Below are positions 1 to 12,192 of a stretch of 64,000 nt of DNA, one piece after another. Each line of letters begins with the position of its first letter. Position 1 is the first letter of the stretch. The position numbers and the translations under genes were made by a program. The stretch lies in the NCBI GenBank assembly GCA_030762935.1, contig CM060881.1, positions 102,190,501 through 102,254,500 of the forward strand. Reading direction: 5' to 3'. The stretch comes from Hymenopus coronatus. Lineage: Eukaryota; Arthropoda; Insecta; Mantodea; Hymenopodidae. The notes beneath the pieces are model-generated. The model was not told the origin of the DNA and made no database searches. It worked only from the letters and a program-made list of their open reading frames with translations.

Positions 1-417
1 TCGAAACCCTTCCATACGTTTTTGGATTTTGTCCCTTCGGCAAGCACGCCACACAATCGACATATGTTGGCTAATTCTCTACAGAAAGTTGGATATGTGA
101 CCCACGAATAAATCTCCGGAATCGCCACACACCTTATTTACATAATTGCCTGGCTACATATCAGATCCCACAATACAATTTGAAACGAGCCCTGCCCAAG
201 TCCAGCAGGTCAACTACGAGCCAACAGTTCCATATTACAAAGGAAAGTATGCACTCGAACATATTACTGTGATCGAGCTACTAATTCCGTGGAGTAATTC
301 CAAAGTTCTTCGCCGACGCCTGCAAGATGCTAGTCTTACACACCACAGACATTAGATCAATCATTACATCTGCTTTGAAGGGCTCAATAGATCATTTAAG
401 GAATCATGTTTATAGGT
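1..417. other. Unassigned AT-rich intergenic sequence
   Basis: I see no gene or repeat here. A 69-codon ORF at 146-355 has no recognisable motif and is probably chance. Confidence 0.4.
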
Positions 418-636
418 ATTGGTTTAATTGTTATTTGTTTCATACAAGCCGTGTGTAAGACAGGAGTTGGATAGATAAAGTCAGACTGAAAAAATGCAAT
501 GCCTTAGCCGTGATTTGAACCACGGATCTCCCGGTCGCCATTGGGGTTGACATCTCAAAATAATTTGAGAACACCTTGTGGTTTACCTTGAAGCATGCGA
601 GTCAGTTGAGAGATTCAATGCTATGCCGACATGTTG
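418..636 (-). mobile_element. SINE family A, partial copy
   Basis: On the minus strand this reads as a tRNA-like segment with a Pol III B-box (GGTTCAAATC), then a body containing GGCATTGCATTTTTTCAG and CTATCCAACTCCTGTC. It aligns along its length with the right part of the element at 9,676-9,960, including the ACGGCTTGT...CAATTAAA tail. The tRNA A-box part is missing and the element breaks off at about 636, where a family H fragment begins. Non-coding retroposon, no longer intact. Confidence 0.65.
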
Positions 637-849
637 GGAGATACTAAACTAAACACCGGATTTTTCGTTTTTGATTCCAAAAAAAAAAAAAAAAAAGAAC
701 ACACACACATACAGGCTGGGTTTTTTTCTAAAATTATTTTTTTAGAGGTTCAGGGGTCCTCAAAATATATTAGTGATGATCGAATTTTTTGTTGGGATAC
801 AATGCCTTCTCTATACACTTTATAAATATTACGCGTAGAGAAAGTAAAA
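636..849 (-). mobile_element. Family H repeat, 5-prime fragment
   Basis: Minus-strand fragment of the main repeat. It holds only the first ~210 bases of the element: the terminal GTAGAGAAAGT border at 835-845, the ATACAATGCCTTCTCTATACAC segment region, the CA microsatellite and the GGGAGATACTAAAC segment. It abuts the SINE A fragment with no gap. Confidence 0.75.
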
Positions 850-1019
850 TATAAGTCGTAGAGCAGAAATCTCCAAGGTGTATCACGGCTTATACTAGAT
901 AAAAAGAGAACTGACGAGATTAGAAAGGAACTTGAATTTTTAACCCTTAATCGCATTATTTATTTTGCTAGATATACCGATCTTGCTGTAATTCACAAAT
1001 CTGTATTTATAAACATTTA

Positions 1020-1340
1020 ACCGGCATGGTCCACTGAAGTGACCTGAATACCGTAATAGTGCGATACATATGGGACTGGCCATCCATTCAAAGCTGAACG
1101 TTGCTTGTTCGAGTCCCAGCGACTGCAGTACAATGTTCCTGTGGTAAAGGATGGGGAAGACCCAAGTAAAATAAACGGTGTTGGGGTCACGCTTGGATAC
1201 CGACGGTGTTACGCTTGACTGAAGTTGCATTGTTTTTTCTCTTTGATATTAATAAACACCACAATTTTATTACAAGAATATTAATAATGTTACAATATAA
1301 AACATCTATAACTAGCCTAATGTTATTGCTGAAGGTTAGT
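1020..1340 (+). mobile_element. SINE family D, copy 1
   Basis: Contains a B-box-like TTGTTCGAGTCCCAG at about 1107, preceded by a degenerate tRNA-like head. Downstream, CCCAAGTAAAATAAACGGTG, CACGCTTG and a tail rich in TTTATTACAA all match a second copy at 28,240-28,510 in the same order. Non-autonomous retroposon. A parent LINE sharing this tail was not seen in the window. Confidence 0.6.
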
Positions 1341-2044
1341 GTAACACAAAATGAGAAAAAAATCCATCAAAATACTAAAGGCTCACTTTAATAATTTTTG
1401 TTGCCCACAACACCATGCAAGTTGTGGGTTACATTGACTAGAGAGTATACCATATAAACCAAATAGTTGGAACATGTGCATAGAATGGAAGTAACTGGTT
1501 CTCAAAATTGCTACTAAATTATAAACACTAGACAAGAGAGACTTTGGCAGATGTTCATTCATGAGAATTGGTAACACTTTCGAGGCTTAATTCCTGATTA
1601 TGATCAAATTCCTGATGGCTGTCAACGAATAGAGGCACATGAGAAAATGTTATTGAAGTGTCCTGGAGCAGCAATTTCCTCAATGCAGATGGGATAGGGG
1701 ATAATGGAGCGTTACAATGAATAAATAAAGGCCAACATGCCTGCCATTGGCATGTGTACCTCCACGTGAAGCATTTGTTTTCCCTCTCGAACCTCAATTT
1801 TCACTTGTTGACTTGTTGCTAGGTCAGGAAAACGCTATTCAGCCTCTCTGCAGGAAGCTTCTCGGCATTGTTCTCTCAATACATAATGCAGCTTTAGGCT
1901 GCACCGAATAACAGATGTTCCTATCTCATTAGCATTGTTTTCGTTTGATCGGTTGTAAAATAAGGACTTTAATGTTTGTATCTAATCATCTTCATTAAAT
2001 CATTATCACCATAAGAAACGAATTGCTTCGAGTTTTTTAAACTT
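1341..2044. other. Unassigned intergenic sequence
   Basis: Nothing recognisable. Two minus-strand ORFs (64 and 80 codons) overlap each other and carry no motif. Confidence 0.4.
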
Positions 2045-2821
2045 CTTTTCACTCTATACGTTCTATGTACATAGTGTATAGACAAGGTATTGTATTGCGC
2101 CCAAAAAATTATACCAAGGTTTTAGCGGAAATACATGTTTTGAGACCCCCTGAATCCAAAAAAAATTAAACAGATGTCCTATGTGTGTGATGGGGTAGTA
2201 CAGCTCAAAAACGAAAATACCTTTAAATACCAAATTTGATATTTAAGTTCAGCATCTTATATGCATGCGACACGAAGATTTTATAGAAAATAGCTCCACG
2301 CCCAACCATCCTTTATATGGAAATTTTCAAAAATTTTGTTTTTCTCAGAAATGGGTTTAACGATTTGGATTAAAATCTCTTAAAAGGATATTTACATGAA
2401 AAATAAATTGTATATCTTGAATTTTCTAGGAATATCCTCTGAGGACATCTTTGTACAAAAATGAAGAACTCGTTAAGACACAACATTTATGTTCTATAAA
2501 TTTTTCGTGGAGCTGACCATTTTTAGGTATCCCTTGTTATTGATTTAAATTTTAAAATACTATTCTTTTCTCATTCGGAAACTTGTCAATACCTGGCCAC
2601 GCAAAGAAACCATAGCAACCACATTTTGAAATATTTGACTGTCGGTTTAGCCTAGTGTATTCGCTTATTTCCCTTCTATTTATAAGGAATTAAGTAATAA
2701 AACTGTTTCTAATAATGTTTATCTCAATTAGCATGAACTAGATAGAAGAATAAATTTACTAACTATAATTTGTTAAGAGATGTAGAGGAAGTCCTTTCCA
2801 TGGAGCACATAAGATTTTTTT
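2045..2821 (+). mobile_element. Family H repeat, nearly full length, diverged
   Basis: Starts with a mutated border and the palindrome around ATGTACAT (about 2065), and ends GTAGAGGAAGT...GGAGCACATAAGATTTTTT. The GT microsatellite has shrunk to GTGTGTG near 2186. The internal landmarks CTCAAAAACGAAAATACC, GATTTGGATTAAAAT and TAGCATGAA are present in order. The part after the AAGACATC segment is deleted relative to other copies. Confidence 0.8.
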
Positions 2822-3076
2822 AAGTAATACAACATTCAAATGAAATGTGAAATTTGCCCATTCAGAAAAAAACGAGTACAGTTCTTTAGTTTGATATGAT
2901 TTGTATAGTTTTTCTTTTATTGCAGTTTATTTAATTCTGACAGAAATGGAAAAATCTGCTTCTTCTGAGATTAAAAACAGCCGTTCTGGTCCTATATGAA
3001 CTTTAATGATTGATTTTGTTCTGTCCACAATTTACCAATATTTCATACTTCAAATAAGTTTAAACATTTAATTTGT

Positions 3077-3705
3077 ACTTTCTCTAGCACGTATGATCCA
3101 TACGTACATAGCAGATAGAGAAGTTATTGTATTCCACACAAAAATTCTATACCAAGATTACCATGAAAATCACATTTTTGGGATTCCTTCAATAAAAACA
3201 CATTTTTTTTAAAGATGTCTATGTATGTGTCGGTGGACAGCTTAGCCCAAAAAATAAAAGTCATTAAATATCAAACTTGGTATTTAGGTTTAGTATCTAT
3301 TAAGAATGCCACAGAAAGATTTTTAAGAAAGAAAAAGAACCGACGACCACTTTCCTTTAATTGGAATATTTTTCAAACGTTTTGATTTTATTTAAAATGG
3401 TTCCTACGATATTGATTTAAAATACCATATGTTTAACATATTTTCAAAACAAAAATATTTATGTGTAATTTGAATTCTATAGTAAGAGCCGCTGACAATC
3501 ACTTCGTTTTGAATGCCTCTTGAATAACTGGTAAACTGTAATAGTTAGGTAAAATCTTAATACACAACAAATGTACATCTCGTTCAAGAACGCAATTTAT
3601 GCCTTAGCATAATTTTTGTAGAGTTAACTATTTTCAAGATATACCTGTTTTTTGGTTTCAATTTTAAAATAGTTATAATTTTGTCAAATGGATAGTCATC
3701 TTTCG

Positions 3706-3777
<72 letters not shown>

Positions 3778-3820
3778 CATTATACCTGGCCATCCATAGA
3801 GAACCGAATTTCAATTGAAT
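3077..3820 (+). mobile_element. Family H repeat, 3-prime truncated
   Basis: Begins ACTTTCTCTA and proceeds through ATACCAAGATTACCATGAAA and TTTAGTATCT to CCTGGCCATCCATAGAGAACC, after which homology stops near 3820. An AT dinucleotide array has expanded at 3710-3775, at the place where other copies have TTTTCTTTTGTTTTAC. Confidence 0.75.
3710..3775. repeat. (AT)n microsatellite
   Basis: About 33 AT dinucleotide units inside the truncated family H copy. Any ORF reading YIYIYI through it is an artefact. Confidence 0.95.
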
Positions 3821-4163
3821 TTATATCTAAATAAACTCAATTATTATGCAAATAAATTTTTTATGACTGCATTTCAACTTTTTATTTGAATTTATTTATT
3901 AATATTAATAATATTATTGTTATTTTATTATTAATGATACTATTATTATTATTATTATTATTATTATTTTAGCGAAAATATTTTTCCAATTTTAAACAAA
4001 GTTCTTCTAAATATTAAATAGAATTAAGTATTTCTAACTTTTTATTTTAATTATTACCTTTTATGTATTACCTTGAGAATTTTCCTCGGTAACAATAAAC
4101 AAAACCTGATCATGGAAAGTGAGCTATACTGTTTATGTAATATTTTATATATATATACATATA

Positions 4164-4216
<53 letters not shown>

Positions 4217-4905
4217 CTATGTTCCCTATCCCCATAAAAACTCTTTAACATGAGTAGTTCAGAATATACGACTCGTTTCATTTATATTTGACGAATAAAG
4301 GTTCTCCGGTAGCCTGTGAGAAATTAAAAATTGTGATTATGTGTTATATTGATATATCTTTCTCTACAAATTCAGCAAACTAATGTTTACAAACTTTCTC
4401 TACTATCTACTTCATGTCTTATTTCGAGAAATTCTTTTGCTATATATTTTCTTATAGATATAATAAAAACAGGGGATACACCAATAGCTAAATATTTTAA
4501 GAACTGATCACTTGTTATCTTGGTTGAGCGGAAGCCCGGAGCGGAAGAGAGCCTTAGAATACCTACGGCTCTCGTACGCGATTTTGCCTGTACCTAAGTG
4601 CGTGACCTTGAGCATTTTTGCGTGCAAGAGCGGCATATAGCACGCAGCAGAAGTACTTTAAAAAAGCATTATGCTGCTACCCATGCTCTAATAGCGCAAA
4701 CTATTGATGTGTTTAAGTTGGTTTGCTCGCTTTGAATTTCGATTACAAGGTATATGTATTCGTTGGCTTGCACACGGCATCTTCTTTTGCTATACCATCT
4801 ACAGGGATTTTGATTAAAAGTTAAATTAGCTTTTTGAGCTATGCAGACATTTGATGCATACCAATTTTTGTATCTTGAAAAATCTTGAAATTACGTTCTG
4901 TTTAC
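3821..4905. other. AT-rich spacer with microsatellites
   Basis: Contains an imperfect ATT run (about 3900-3970) and an AT array at 4145-4213. A less AT-rich patch at 4530-4690 holds inverted repeats (GAGAGCC..GGCTCTC). No gene or known element was recognised. Confidence 0.5.
4145..4213. repeat. (AT)n microsatellite
   Basis: AT dinucleotide array, interrupted by ACAT and TTTT near its left end. Confidence 0.9.
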
Positions 4906-5548
4906 TGGACCAGGAGAAAGAAAAACTATAATGAATGCACATTTGGCAAAAAAGTATAAGTATTTTAAAATCGAAACTAATAACAGAAATATCTCGTTTT
5001 GAAAAATGTTAACAGAAGAAAATGTATTTCATATACTTATTGCATTTAGGTATAAATAAAATGTATATTTGTGTACCAGATTTCGTGTATCTCTACGGTA
5101 CATCAGTTATGTGAAAGTTATTCAGAACCTATCCCATAAAATTCAAAATATACACTTTATTTGTCATGTAAATGTTTTAATACATTGCATTTTAATCAAA
5201 AGTACTTCTTTTTGAAAGACAAAAGACAAAAGTTTGGAAAATAAAAATTTTCGAAAATTACTCTATGTAAACGTTAGTTATGGTGACGGGTATTCTTTAA
5301 AATATACGTGACGTATCCTTGGGTGATACTAAACTTAAATACCAGGTTTGGCATTTAACGGACCTTTCCTTTTTGTGTTATGCTGTTCACAGAAACACAT
5401 ACATATATACACACATTAGCTTTGTATATTTGTTTTATTTGATGGATCTCAAAATATACTTAGAGTGAAATTTCTGTATCGAAGTTTTAGTGGAATACAA
5501 TACCTTCTCTGCCTCCTATATGCATTGAGCATAAGTTATACAGAAAGC
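4906..5548 (-). mobile_element. Family H repeat, truncated at its 3-prime side
   Basis: Minus-strand copy lacking the AATCTGATG terminal segment. It begins in the GGACCAGGAG region and runs through TTTATTTGTCATGTAAAT, the short ACACATACATATATACACAC microsatellite and the GTGGAATACAATACCTTCTCT border, ending in a decayed CAGAAAGC. Confidence 0.75.
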
Positions 5549-7145
5549 AATATATAATTTAAGAATTCGCAAATTGTAACACTAAACATCAATACAGCAA
5601 TTTTTAAAAAAACACAGCTGTAGCTTTTAAGACAATTTAAAAATCAAGAAATGTTGGTGTCGTTCCAGATCATTTAATGTGCTAATTAGAGCTTCTTTGA
5701 GGTTAGAAAGGGTATAGATTTTCACCCTTAAAAAGCTGAAGGAACTCGCTGAAAGAAACAAAAACCATTGGCTTACATCCAAGGGTTTATAGACTTTTAT
5801 ATTCTTTCATGTAAAACAGACATGCTCGTTCAGAAATAATGGCGAACCCTTGTCATAGGTAATGATGTAAACGACTTGTGTAAGCTTGCGGCACTGTTCC
5901 AAAACTGACCAAAGGTATCGATTTCTGTCATATCACCATTCACACAGAATGCACCGACAACTGCAAACCAATCGGAAACCATGCATTTCATTAGCGGCAA
6001 AATTTACCATGTAGAAAGAGAATGATATATATTGCCATTGTTACGATATTTCCTCGTCAGTGCATTGGTTGCTCTAGTGATATTATAGACAATGTATTCT
6101 TGACTCAAAGTTTTTTAAAATTAAAGTCTTTAATCCCTACTGCAAATAATTCACTCTACGTTGCGCCGAACAGACAGCTACACACTATTCATGATTCGCG
6201 CACCACTGAAAGAAATACTACAGTCATTCGCTACTCAGTATAATTCGCAATACACACAGTGCACTCGACTTGCAATTCTCCTTCTTTTGTAGCTAGAAAA
6301 TGACGTCACAGAACTTTCTGGAAGTTTGTGGAAACCGAATCTTTGGAAAAGATCCTGATACGTGACCTTCCGGAGTCTTCTCTTACCGTCTTGCCATACT
6401 TCTTTGTATACCTCATTACACTCAATCGCCGCATACCAAAGCGAACGTAAGAGTAGTCTCATACAGCACTGCCACAATACACCTTTTTCATATCTGCTTT
6501 CGGTTGACATAAAGAACAACTTGTAAGCACAAAATGTAAGTATAATATATTAGTGAATGAACTGAAAAATGCCAAACAAAACAAATTAAAGCTTCATATT
6601 AGTTCATTGCAAATAGATAAGGAAATAAAAATCACTCATGGCACCTTAAGTTTTTGCTCATTCGCTGTTTGAAAATGACGTGACTACTGCCATTCGCAAT
6701 CCTCTGACCTTGCAGATTTATTTTTAAAATGGAAGGTGTCATATTTAGTAAAACAAGCTTAAGGTAATGCGTTTGTGAAATTTGGACTGATAGATTGATG
6801 GTACTTAACTCCCACTTACACACGACACCTCAAATTGTCATTAATTTCCAGTTCACGTAATGATAGTGGCCAGGGACATAGCCACATTCCCGGTTAAACA
6901 TTCGGTTCTGCAGAGAACCTAAGTGACTAACAATGGCAAACACCTTAACAGTTTTTAGCGTATTCTTATAAATGGAAGGTTTTGCTTTATCTGTAAATAC
7001 TACACCACATTATAGGCGCACTTCTGATATTTAACTATACAGAGTATTTTGAAAACGACACCGAACCAAGATTTGGACGTTGTTTCTCAATTTCCTATTA
7101 TACGGAAATGTAGTTTTCAACCCAATACAGATATATCAACAAAAC
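5549..7145. other. Unassigned intergenic sequence
   Basis: No recognisable gene, RNA or repeat. The largest ORF (94 codons, minus strand, 6235-6519) is basic in its middle and has no domain I know. It could be chance or an old exon. Confidence 0.35.
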
Positions 7146-7258
7146 GCCTCACGGTCAGCGTGGATAAAGCAAACTGATCCTCGCTATCGAAATTAAGCAA
7201 TGCCTTGGGAATCTCAGTTACACATTGGCTGACTAATGTTAAGGGATTACCTGTCTTA
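7146..7258 (+). pseudogene. 5S rRNA-derived sequence (pseudogene or 5S-type SINE head)
   Basis: About 113 bases follow the layout of animal 5S rRNA from the start: GCCTCACGG (5-prime stem side), a central CGAAATTAAGCAATGCC matching the box A region (canonical CGAAGTTAAGCAACGTC), CAGTTACACATTGGCTGAC matching box C (canonical GGTTAGTACTTGGATGGGTGAC), and a closing GGGATTACCTG (canonical GGGAATACCGGGTG). Substitutions throughout, including in the promoter boxes, make it a decayed copy. No second copy and no poly-A or LINE-like tail was seen, so a processed 5S pseudogene and a 5S-headed SINE are both possible. Confidence 0.6.
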
Positions 7259-8587
7259 GGAAACCTTGCTAAAGAGCCTTTACCTTAGTTATTTGTTCAT
7301 TCGTTTGGCATATTTCGTCATAACAGACGCTGGATGATAGGAAATAGCTTGGAAAATACGTTGGATACATATGTCTATCTTTTGGAGGCAATTTAAGCTT
7401 ATCGCTTTTGAGGATAGAGACAAATTTATAAAGGCAACAGAGGAAACAATACTATCATATACTAACAAAGGGGTTTAGATTTAATTAAATAACAAAAGGA
7501 ATCCCTTTGGAATTGAGACAATTTATTCTACTGTTTCAACTTGTATTTTAAACAAAACGTTTGTAACTTTAGCAGAACCTTCTTGTTGTTTACAATAAAG
7601 ATTTCGAGGGTTTACTATTAGCTTAATTACAAAGTTATTAGGATAAGAATAACATACTTGGGTTTAGGGTCAAATAGATTGTTGCACATTCACCAATCTC
7701 GATACAGTCCTCATGAGTACACTTCTGAGTAGGTAACTGCCCTTTGGTACTTGCCTGAAAGCTGTATTTATGACACGAGCCAGCCATAAACACCCTCTGT
7801 GGATGGGTGCATCGCACCAAAATGGTTGTTGCGCTGCCTAATCTCAAAGCAAAGTAATTTTCATGTTGTTTAAAAACATACTTAAACTCCGAAGTTAGAC
7901 ATCAAATTACGGTCTAGTTCGAGCACAACCTATAAGTTTACTCAAATCTACCTTATCAAAAAATCAATTTATAAAAATTACAGTCAATTTTAATGAATAC
8001 AATTTTTCCTAAATGTTACATTTATTAGGGTTCTTTAAAATAGCCTGTTAATTTGTACATACTATGGTGTTTGCTATTTTATGTTGTGAATTCACCACGA
8101 AATTATAAGGTCTACACTTTAGGTTATTAGTTTTTATCTTTCAAAATTTATCTAAGCAGTGTAATATTAATAAAGTGATTGAACTTTTAGATTGTGATTT
8201 CAAGACACTAGCTGTGAGTTCAAGTTATGCAGTTTATTTCCTTGTAAGTATATACTATTTGTTTTCTCATTAATTACTTTGAACATATTTTCTTGGAATG
8301 TTTAAATTATTGTAGGTATATAAACTCATTTTAGGAGTATTATTGTTAGTATTATTAATTTTCTATAGAGTTGCTAATATAGTTTAAATATTTAAAAGGT
8401 TAATTTATGATAGGTTTTAGTAAATACTTTTATTGTCATATGTACTAACTTCTTGAATAAAAGTGTATCAATAAATTTAAGTGAATGCATTTGCATCTTA
8501 TAAATTCTTCAATCTATATCATAAATAATTTCTAGAATAATGCATCATTAATTTAGCAGACCTTTTGGAGAACGGGTATTGTATTAT
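7259..8587. other. Unassigned AT-rich sequence
   Basis: Nothing recognised. A 69-codon minus-strand ORF at 7638-7847 has several Cys and His residues but no recognisable spacing. Confidence 0.4.
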
Positions 8588-8652
8588 TTTTTTTTTGTAG
8601 TGTTTAACGTCCACATTAACTACTTATGGCACCGCAGGTGGGTATTATGGTT
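8588..8652 (-). mobile_element. SINE family C, 5-prime-truncated tail
   Basis: Minus strand reads CCTGCGGTGCCATAAGTAGT, then GTTAAACACTAC and an A-run. It matches the 3-prime end of the SINE at 31,851-32,100, including the poly-A. Typical of a retroposon whose reverse transcription stopped early. Confidence 0.65.
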
Positions 8653-9225
8653 TCCTTTTAATGTACCTACTGGCTACTGGCAATTCAAACACGTAAACTG
8701 TTAATCTCTCCATAATAAATCACAAATTAAATCTTTCTCCAGCTTTAATAGTTTCTTATTTTACCTAAGATCTACATTCCCCCGCTTCGAGAAATTACAT
8801 CCATCTCGCTCCCTCTCTCCCTCTCTCTTTCTCTCTTTCATTACATTCGTAGAAGATAGGCATTCCACTACACGGGAAGTTTTCGGAACACATTTAGCTT
8901 AATAAACTTACAACTTCAACTCTTCTGTTGTAACCTAGTTGCTAGAGAGTTAAAATTGCTTTTAGCTGGCCCGATTTGTGAACACAATGAAAATAGTGAA
9001 CTTCTTTAAGGTCTGATCTCCCTTGGTGGAGTAGAATCGAAGATAGTTTCCATTTAGAATTATTTTAAAAATGAAACAAGCAAAGTAGTATATTAAATCG
9101 ATCCAAAATTAACTCGCCACCGAGCCGGAGTGGAATTTTTTTTGTAGGTTAGCATCCTTTAACTTGGTTGGCCATATGGATAGTGAGTGAAATTGGTGAA
9201 ATCTTACTCTAATGATCTCGGGGTT
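8653..9225. other. Unassigned intergenic sequence
   Basis: Contains a short CT-rich tract at 8806-8838. No gene or repeat relation recognised. Confidence 0.4.
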
Positions 9226-9345
9226 ATTGGAGTTGAAAGTTATTTGACATTCGTCTTCACAGGATAAGCGAAAATCCCGAACAAAACCTTATCCTTTTAA
9301 CTCACTCTAAGACAGATTCAAACGTGTTAGCTGTAGGTTGTACGC
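9226..9345 (-). mobile_element. SINE family B, copy 1
   Basis: Minus strand shows a degenerate tRNA-like head (B-box remnant GTTTGAATC), then GGATAAGGTTTTGTTCGGGA and TTATCCTGTGAAGACG. It aligns with the copies at 39,625-39,782 and 31,697-31,850. Decayed, with no open reading frame of interest. Confidence 0.6.
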
Positions 9346-9675
9346 TAGCCCCAAGCTGGAACTTTTTAATTCTTTTACAATCACTAGTTATGCGAGTCTT
9401 CATAGAAAGAAAAAAAAAAGAAAAAAGATTGCGCAGATTGTTTATTGTTGAAACATCAAAAGCGTGTGTTCATTTATTTCAGGTTAGGCTGAAGTATCGT
9501 ATTATATAAGTTTTCAGTGTACAGATGAACGAAGTAAAACTGCGTATTCTGTTGAAAGTTATTCACATCTTTAACAGAAAACTAATAAACATTATTCAAA
9601 TAACAACGCTCGCAAAAATACTTGGATTTTATTAGTAAACTGATTGGAAACGTTTCGGTGAACTTAAGTATATAT

Positions 9676-9960
9676 TGGATGGATGGAGTCGGACTGAAAT
9701 ATTCAATGCCATAACCGGGATTTTAACCACAGGTTTCCCAGTCTCTGTTGCTCTTCCACTGAGCTACCATGGCAACATGCTGGCATAGCATTGCATTTCT
9801 CAACTGACTAATGTTTCACAGTAAACCACAAGGTGATCTCAAATTACCGGGAGATCCGTGGTTCAAATCCCGGCTATGGCATTGACTTTTTTCAGTCTGA
9901 TTCTAGCTATCCAACTCCTGTCCTGCTCACGGCTTGTGGGGAAAAAACAATTAAAACAAT
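9676..9960. mobile_element. SINE family A, fold-back copy with two inverted tRNA-like arms
   Basis: Left arm, minus strand (about 9772 down to 9676), has a well preserved A-box TGGTAGCTCAGTGG, a B-box GGTTAAAATCC and the body GGCATTGAATATTTCAGTCC. Right arm, plus strand (about 9850-9960), has B-box GGTTCAAATCC, GGCATTGACTTTTTTCAG and CTATCCAACTCCTGTCC. The two arms are recognisably the same sequence in inverted orientation, separated by a ~75-base spacer shared with the copy at 418-636. The element could fold into a long hairpin. It lies immediately before a family H copy. Confidence 0.65.
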
Positions 9961-9995
9961 TAATTATATGTTGTTTTGTCTTACAGAAGAAAGTT

Positions 9996-10888
9996 AAAAA
10001 ATCTGATGTGTTCCATTTACATGACTTTCTCTACATCTCTGTAACAAATTATTGTTGAAACGCTTATTCTTCTATTTACTAAACGAGATAAACATTAGAA
10101 TAAATGGTCTTTTTTACTCGATTTCTTTTAAGTAGAAGGGAATCAAGGATTTCACTAGGTTAAAGCGATAGTTAAATCTTTTAAAAGCTGCTTTCCATGT
10201 GGTTGAAATCCGTTTCTTTGCATTGCCAGGCGTTGACAAATTCCCGTATGTAACAATTTTATAGTATTTTAAGCCTGAAACCATTAACAAAGAATATCTC
10301 AAAAATGTCAAATTCACGAAAAAAAAAATTATATGACAAATTGTATGTTTTAACTAGATTTATATTTTCTGTGTAGTATGCTTTTGCTATCTCTTACGGG
10401 TTATCAATTATGAAAAATTCAGTTAAATTCAAACAGAATGTTGAGCTGTTCAGAGGCTAGCTCCAGAAAATTGAAAACATACATTTTATTTGACATGTAA
10501 TTATCTTCAATATACGGCATTTTAATTAAAATCTTTAAAGCCATTTTTGACAAAATCAAAATTTTGGAACAATTTTCCATGAAAAGGGTAGTTTGGGGAG
10601 GGGGAGTTATCCTCAAAATCTTGGTGATTCATTATTGGAACATAATTAACTTAAATACCTGGTTTGGTATTTTATCGACTTTTCATTTTTTTTTGTTATG
10701 TTCACACACACAAACACACGCACAGACATGAATATACAAACACGGACCTTTTTCTGAAAAACCTATACTTTTAATACATGGGACCTTAAAACGTGTATTT
10801 CGTGAAATCTCGGTATAGAATATTTCGGTGGGGTGCAACACACTCTCTGTCTACGTACCATATACTATGTAGAGAAATAAAAAAAAAG
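9996..10888 (-). mobile_element. Family H repeat, full length
   Basis: Opens AAAAAATCTGATGTGTTCC...TGACTTTCTCTA and closes ACCATATACTATGTAGAGAAATAAA. The internal CA microsatellite lies at about 10706-10726. The end bearing the palindrome has decayed, leaving only one arm (TACTATGTAGAGAAA). Confidence 0.85.
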
Positions 10889-10973
10889 AATTCAGTATTT
10901 CAGCTTCTGGTTTCTGTTATTGCTTCTTCTTTCTCTGCCTATTGTCTACTTCATGTAAATTTGCTAAAGCTAC

Positions 10974-11042
10974 GATGATGATGATGATGATGATGATAAT
11001 AATAATAATAATAATAATAATGACAATAACAATAACAACAAC

Positions 11043-11108
<66 letters not shown>
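10974..11108. repeat. (ATG)n/(AAT)n compound trinucleotide array
   Basis: A short GAT run passes into a long AAT run with a few AAC and GAC interruptions. The Leu-rich and Tyr-rich ORFs read on the minus strand are products of this array, not genes. Confidence 0.95.
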
Positions 11109-11109
<1 letters not shown>

Positions 11110-11569
11110 CAGTGAAAAACGTTTTTGTGTTTTTGTGAGGTACTTCAATAAAAATAATAAGAATACATTGAAACATTGCTTATTTTTGTGTTTCTGTGTT
11201 TTCGTTACAGAGATTGAATAACTATGCTATGTGCAGAGCTTGTAATATAGTATTAATGACAATAATAGTAGTAATAATCATATAAATTACTGTTTATATT
11301 AATTTATTTAAATATTATGGGACAATTATATTTTCAGGATCTAAAACTAAGGTTATAATTAATTTAAAGATAATTTGTTAAAACGTTCATTGTTGAACGC
11401 TACTTGTTTTCGCATTTGTATGCTTTTCATTGATACGCTTTGTGTTTTCATTTAACCCTACAGAGCGTATAGTCGTATAAGAACAGAGTAAGCGGCATTG
11501 CAAAAGCATCCATGGGCGATTACTGATTGGTCAAATAAATACCAATTATTATCTGTCATCTAAAAGTTT
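11109..11569. other. Unassigned AT-rich sequence
   Basis: No gene or repeat recognised. Confidence 0.4.
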
Positions 11570-11860
11570 GCTTTATTTCTGCGTAAACAAATGCTCTGTG
11601 GTTGAGGTGGAAAATATTCCAACATCGTATCGATCTGCTCATACTGCTCTTGTATATCATACTGCAGGTCTACGAGCCGCTTCCCACTGGGTGCGACCAG
11701 TTTCACCGTCTCTGCTGATAACCAAGAAGAGTAGAACAAAGGTAGCTTGTGTCATTCCTTGCTTAATAACGAATCCTTAGAACTTCCTCGTTGAGTTCTA
11801 CAACTCTTTTAATTGACGAGGGAATATCTGCAAAGGCTGCGTACGGCGTTTCTCAACACC
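11570..11860 (-). repeat. Repeat family R, copy 1
   Basis: Minus strand contains GCAGATATTCCCTCGTCAAT, AAAAGAGTTGTAGAACTCAA and ATCAGCAGAGACGGTG, in the same order as the plus-strand sequences at 21,590-21,900 and 53,375-53,895. A diverged dispersed repeat of unknown class. No open frame is kept between the copies. Confidence 0.45.
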
Positions 11861-12150
11861 AAAGATGTAGAAAAGAACATACTTTTTTCAGTTTTTTTCC
11901 TATTTACATTTACTTAAATACAGAAGTGATGAACTGGACGCATTGCAGCTTCTATATGTGTGCTTCCTTATTTAAAAATCTGATGCGTTAAATTTACATG
12001 ATCAAGAATTATAGGAACTGTAAATTTTATTACCTTTATAATTAATATTAAAATTATTTACATAACTCAAACCCAAATACCTCTACTCGTTTGATCAGTT
12101 GGAATTTCTGTATTTTATTCTGATTATTATTGTTGTTATTATTGTTATTA

Positions 12151-12192
<42 letters not shown>

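Noticed and set aside
10951..11176. Tyr-rich and Leu-rich ORFs on the minus strand
   Set aside because: Produced by the ATG/AAT trinucleotide array. No other coding evidence.
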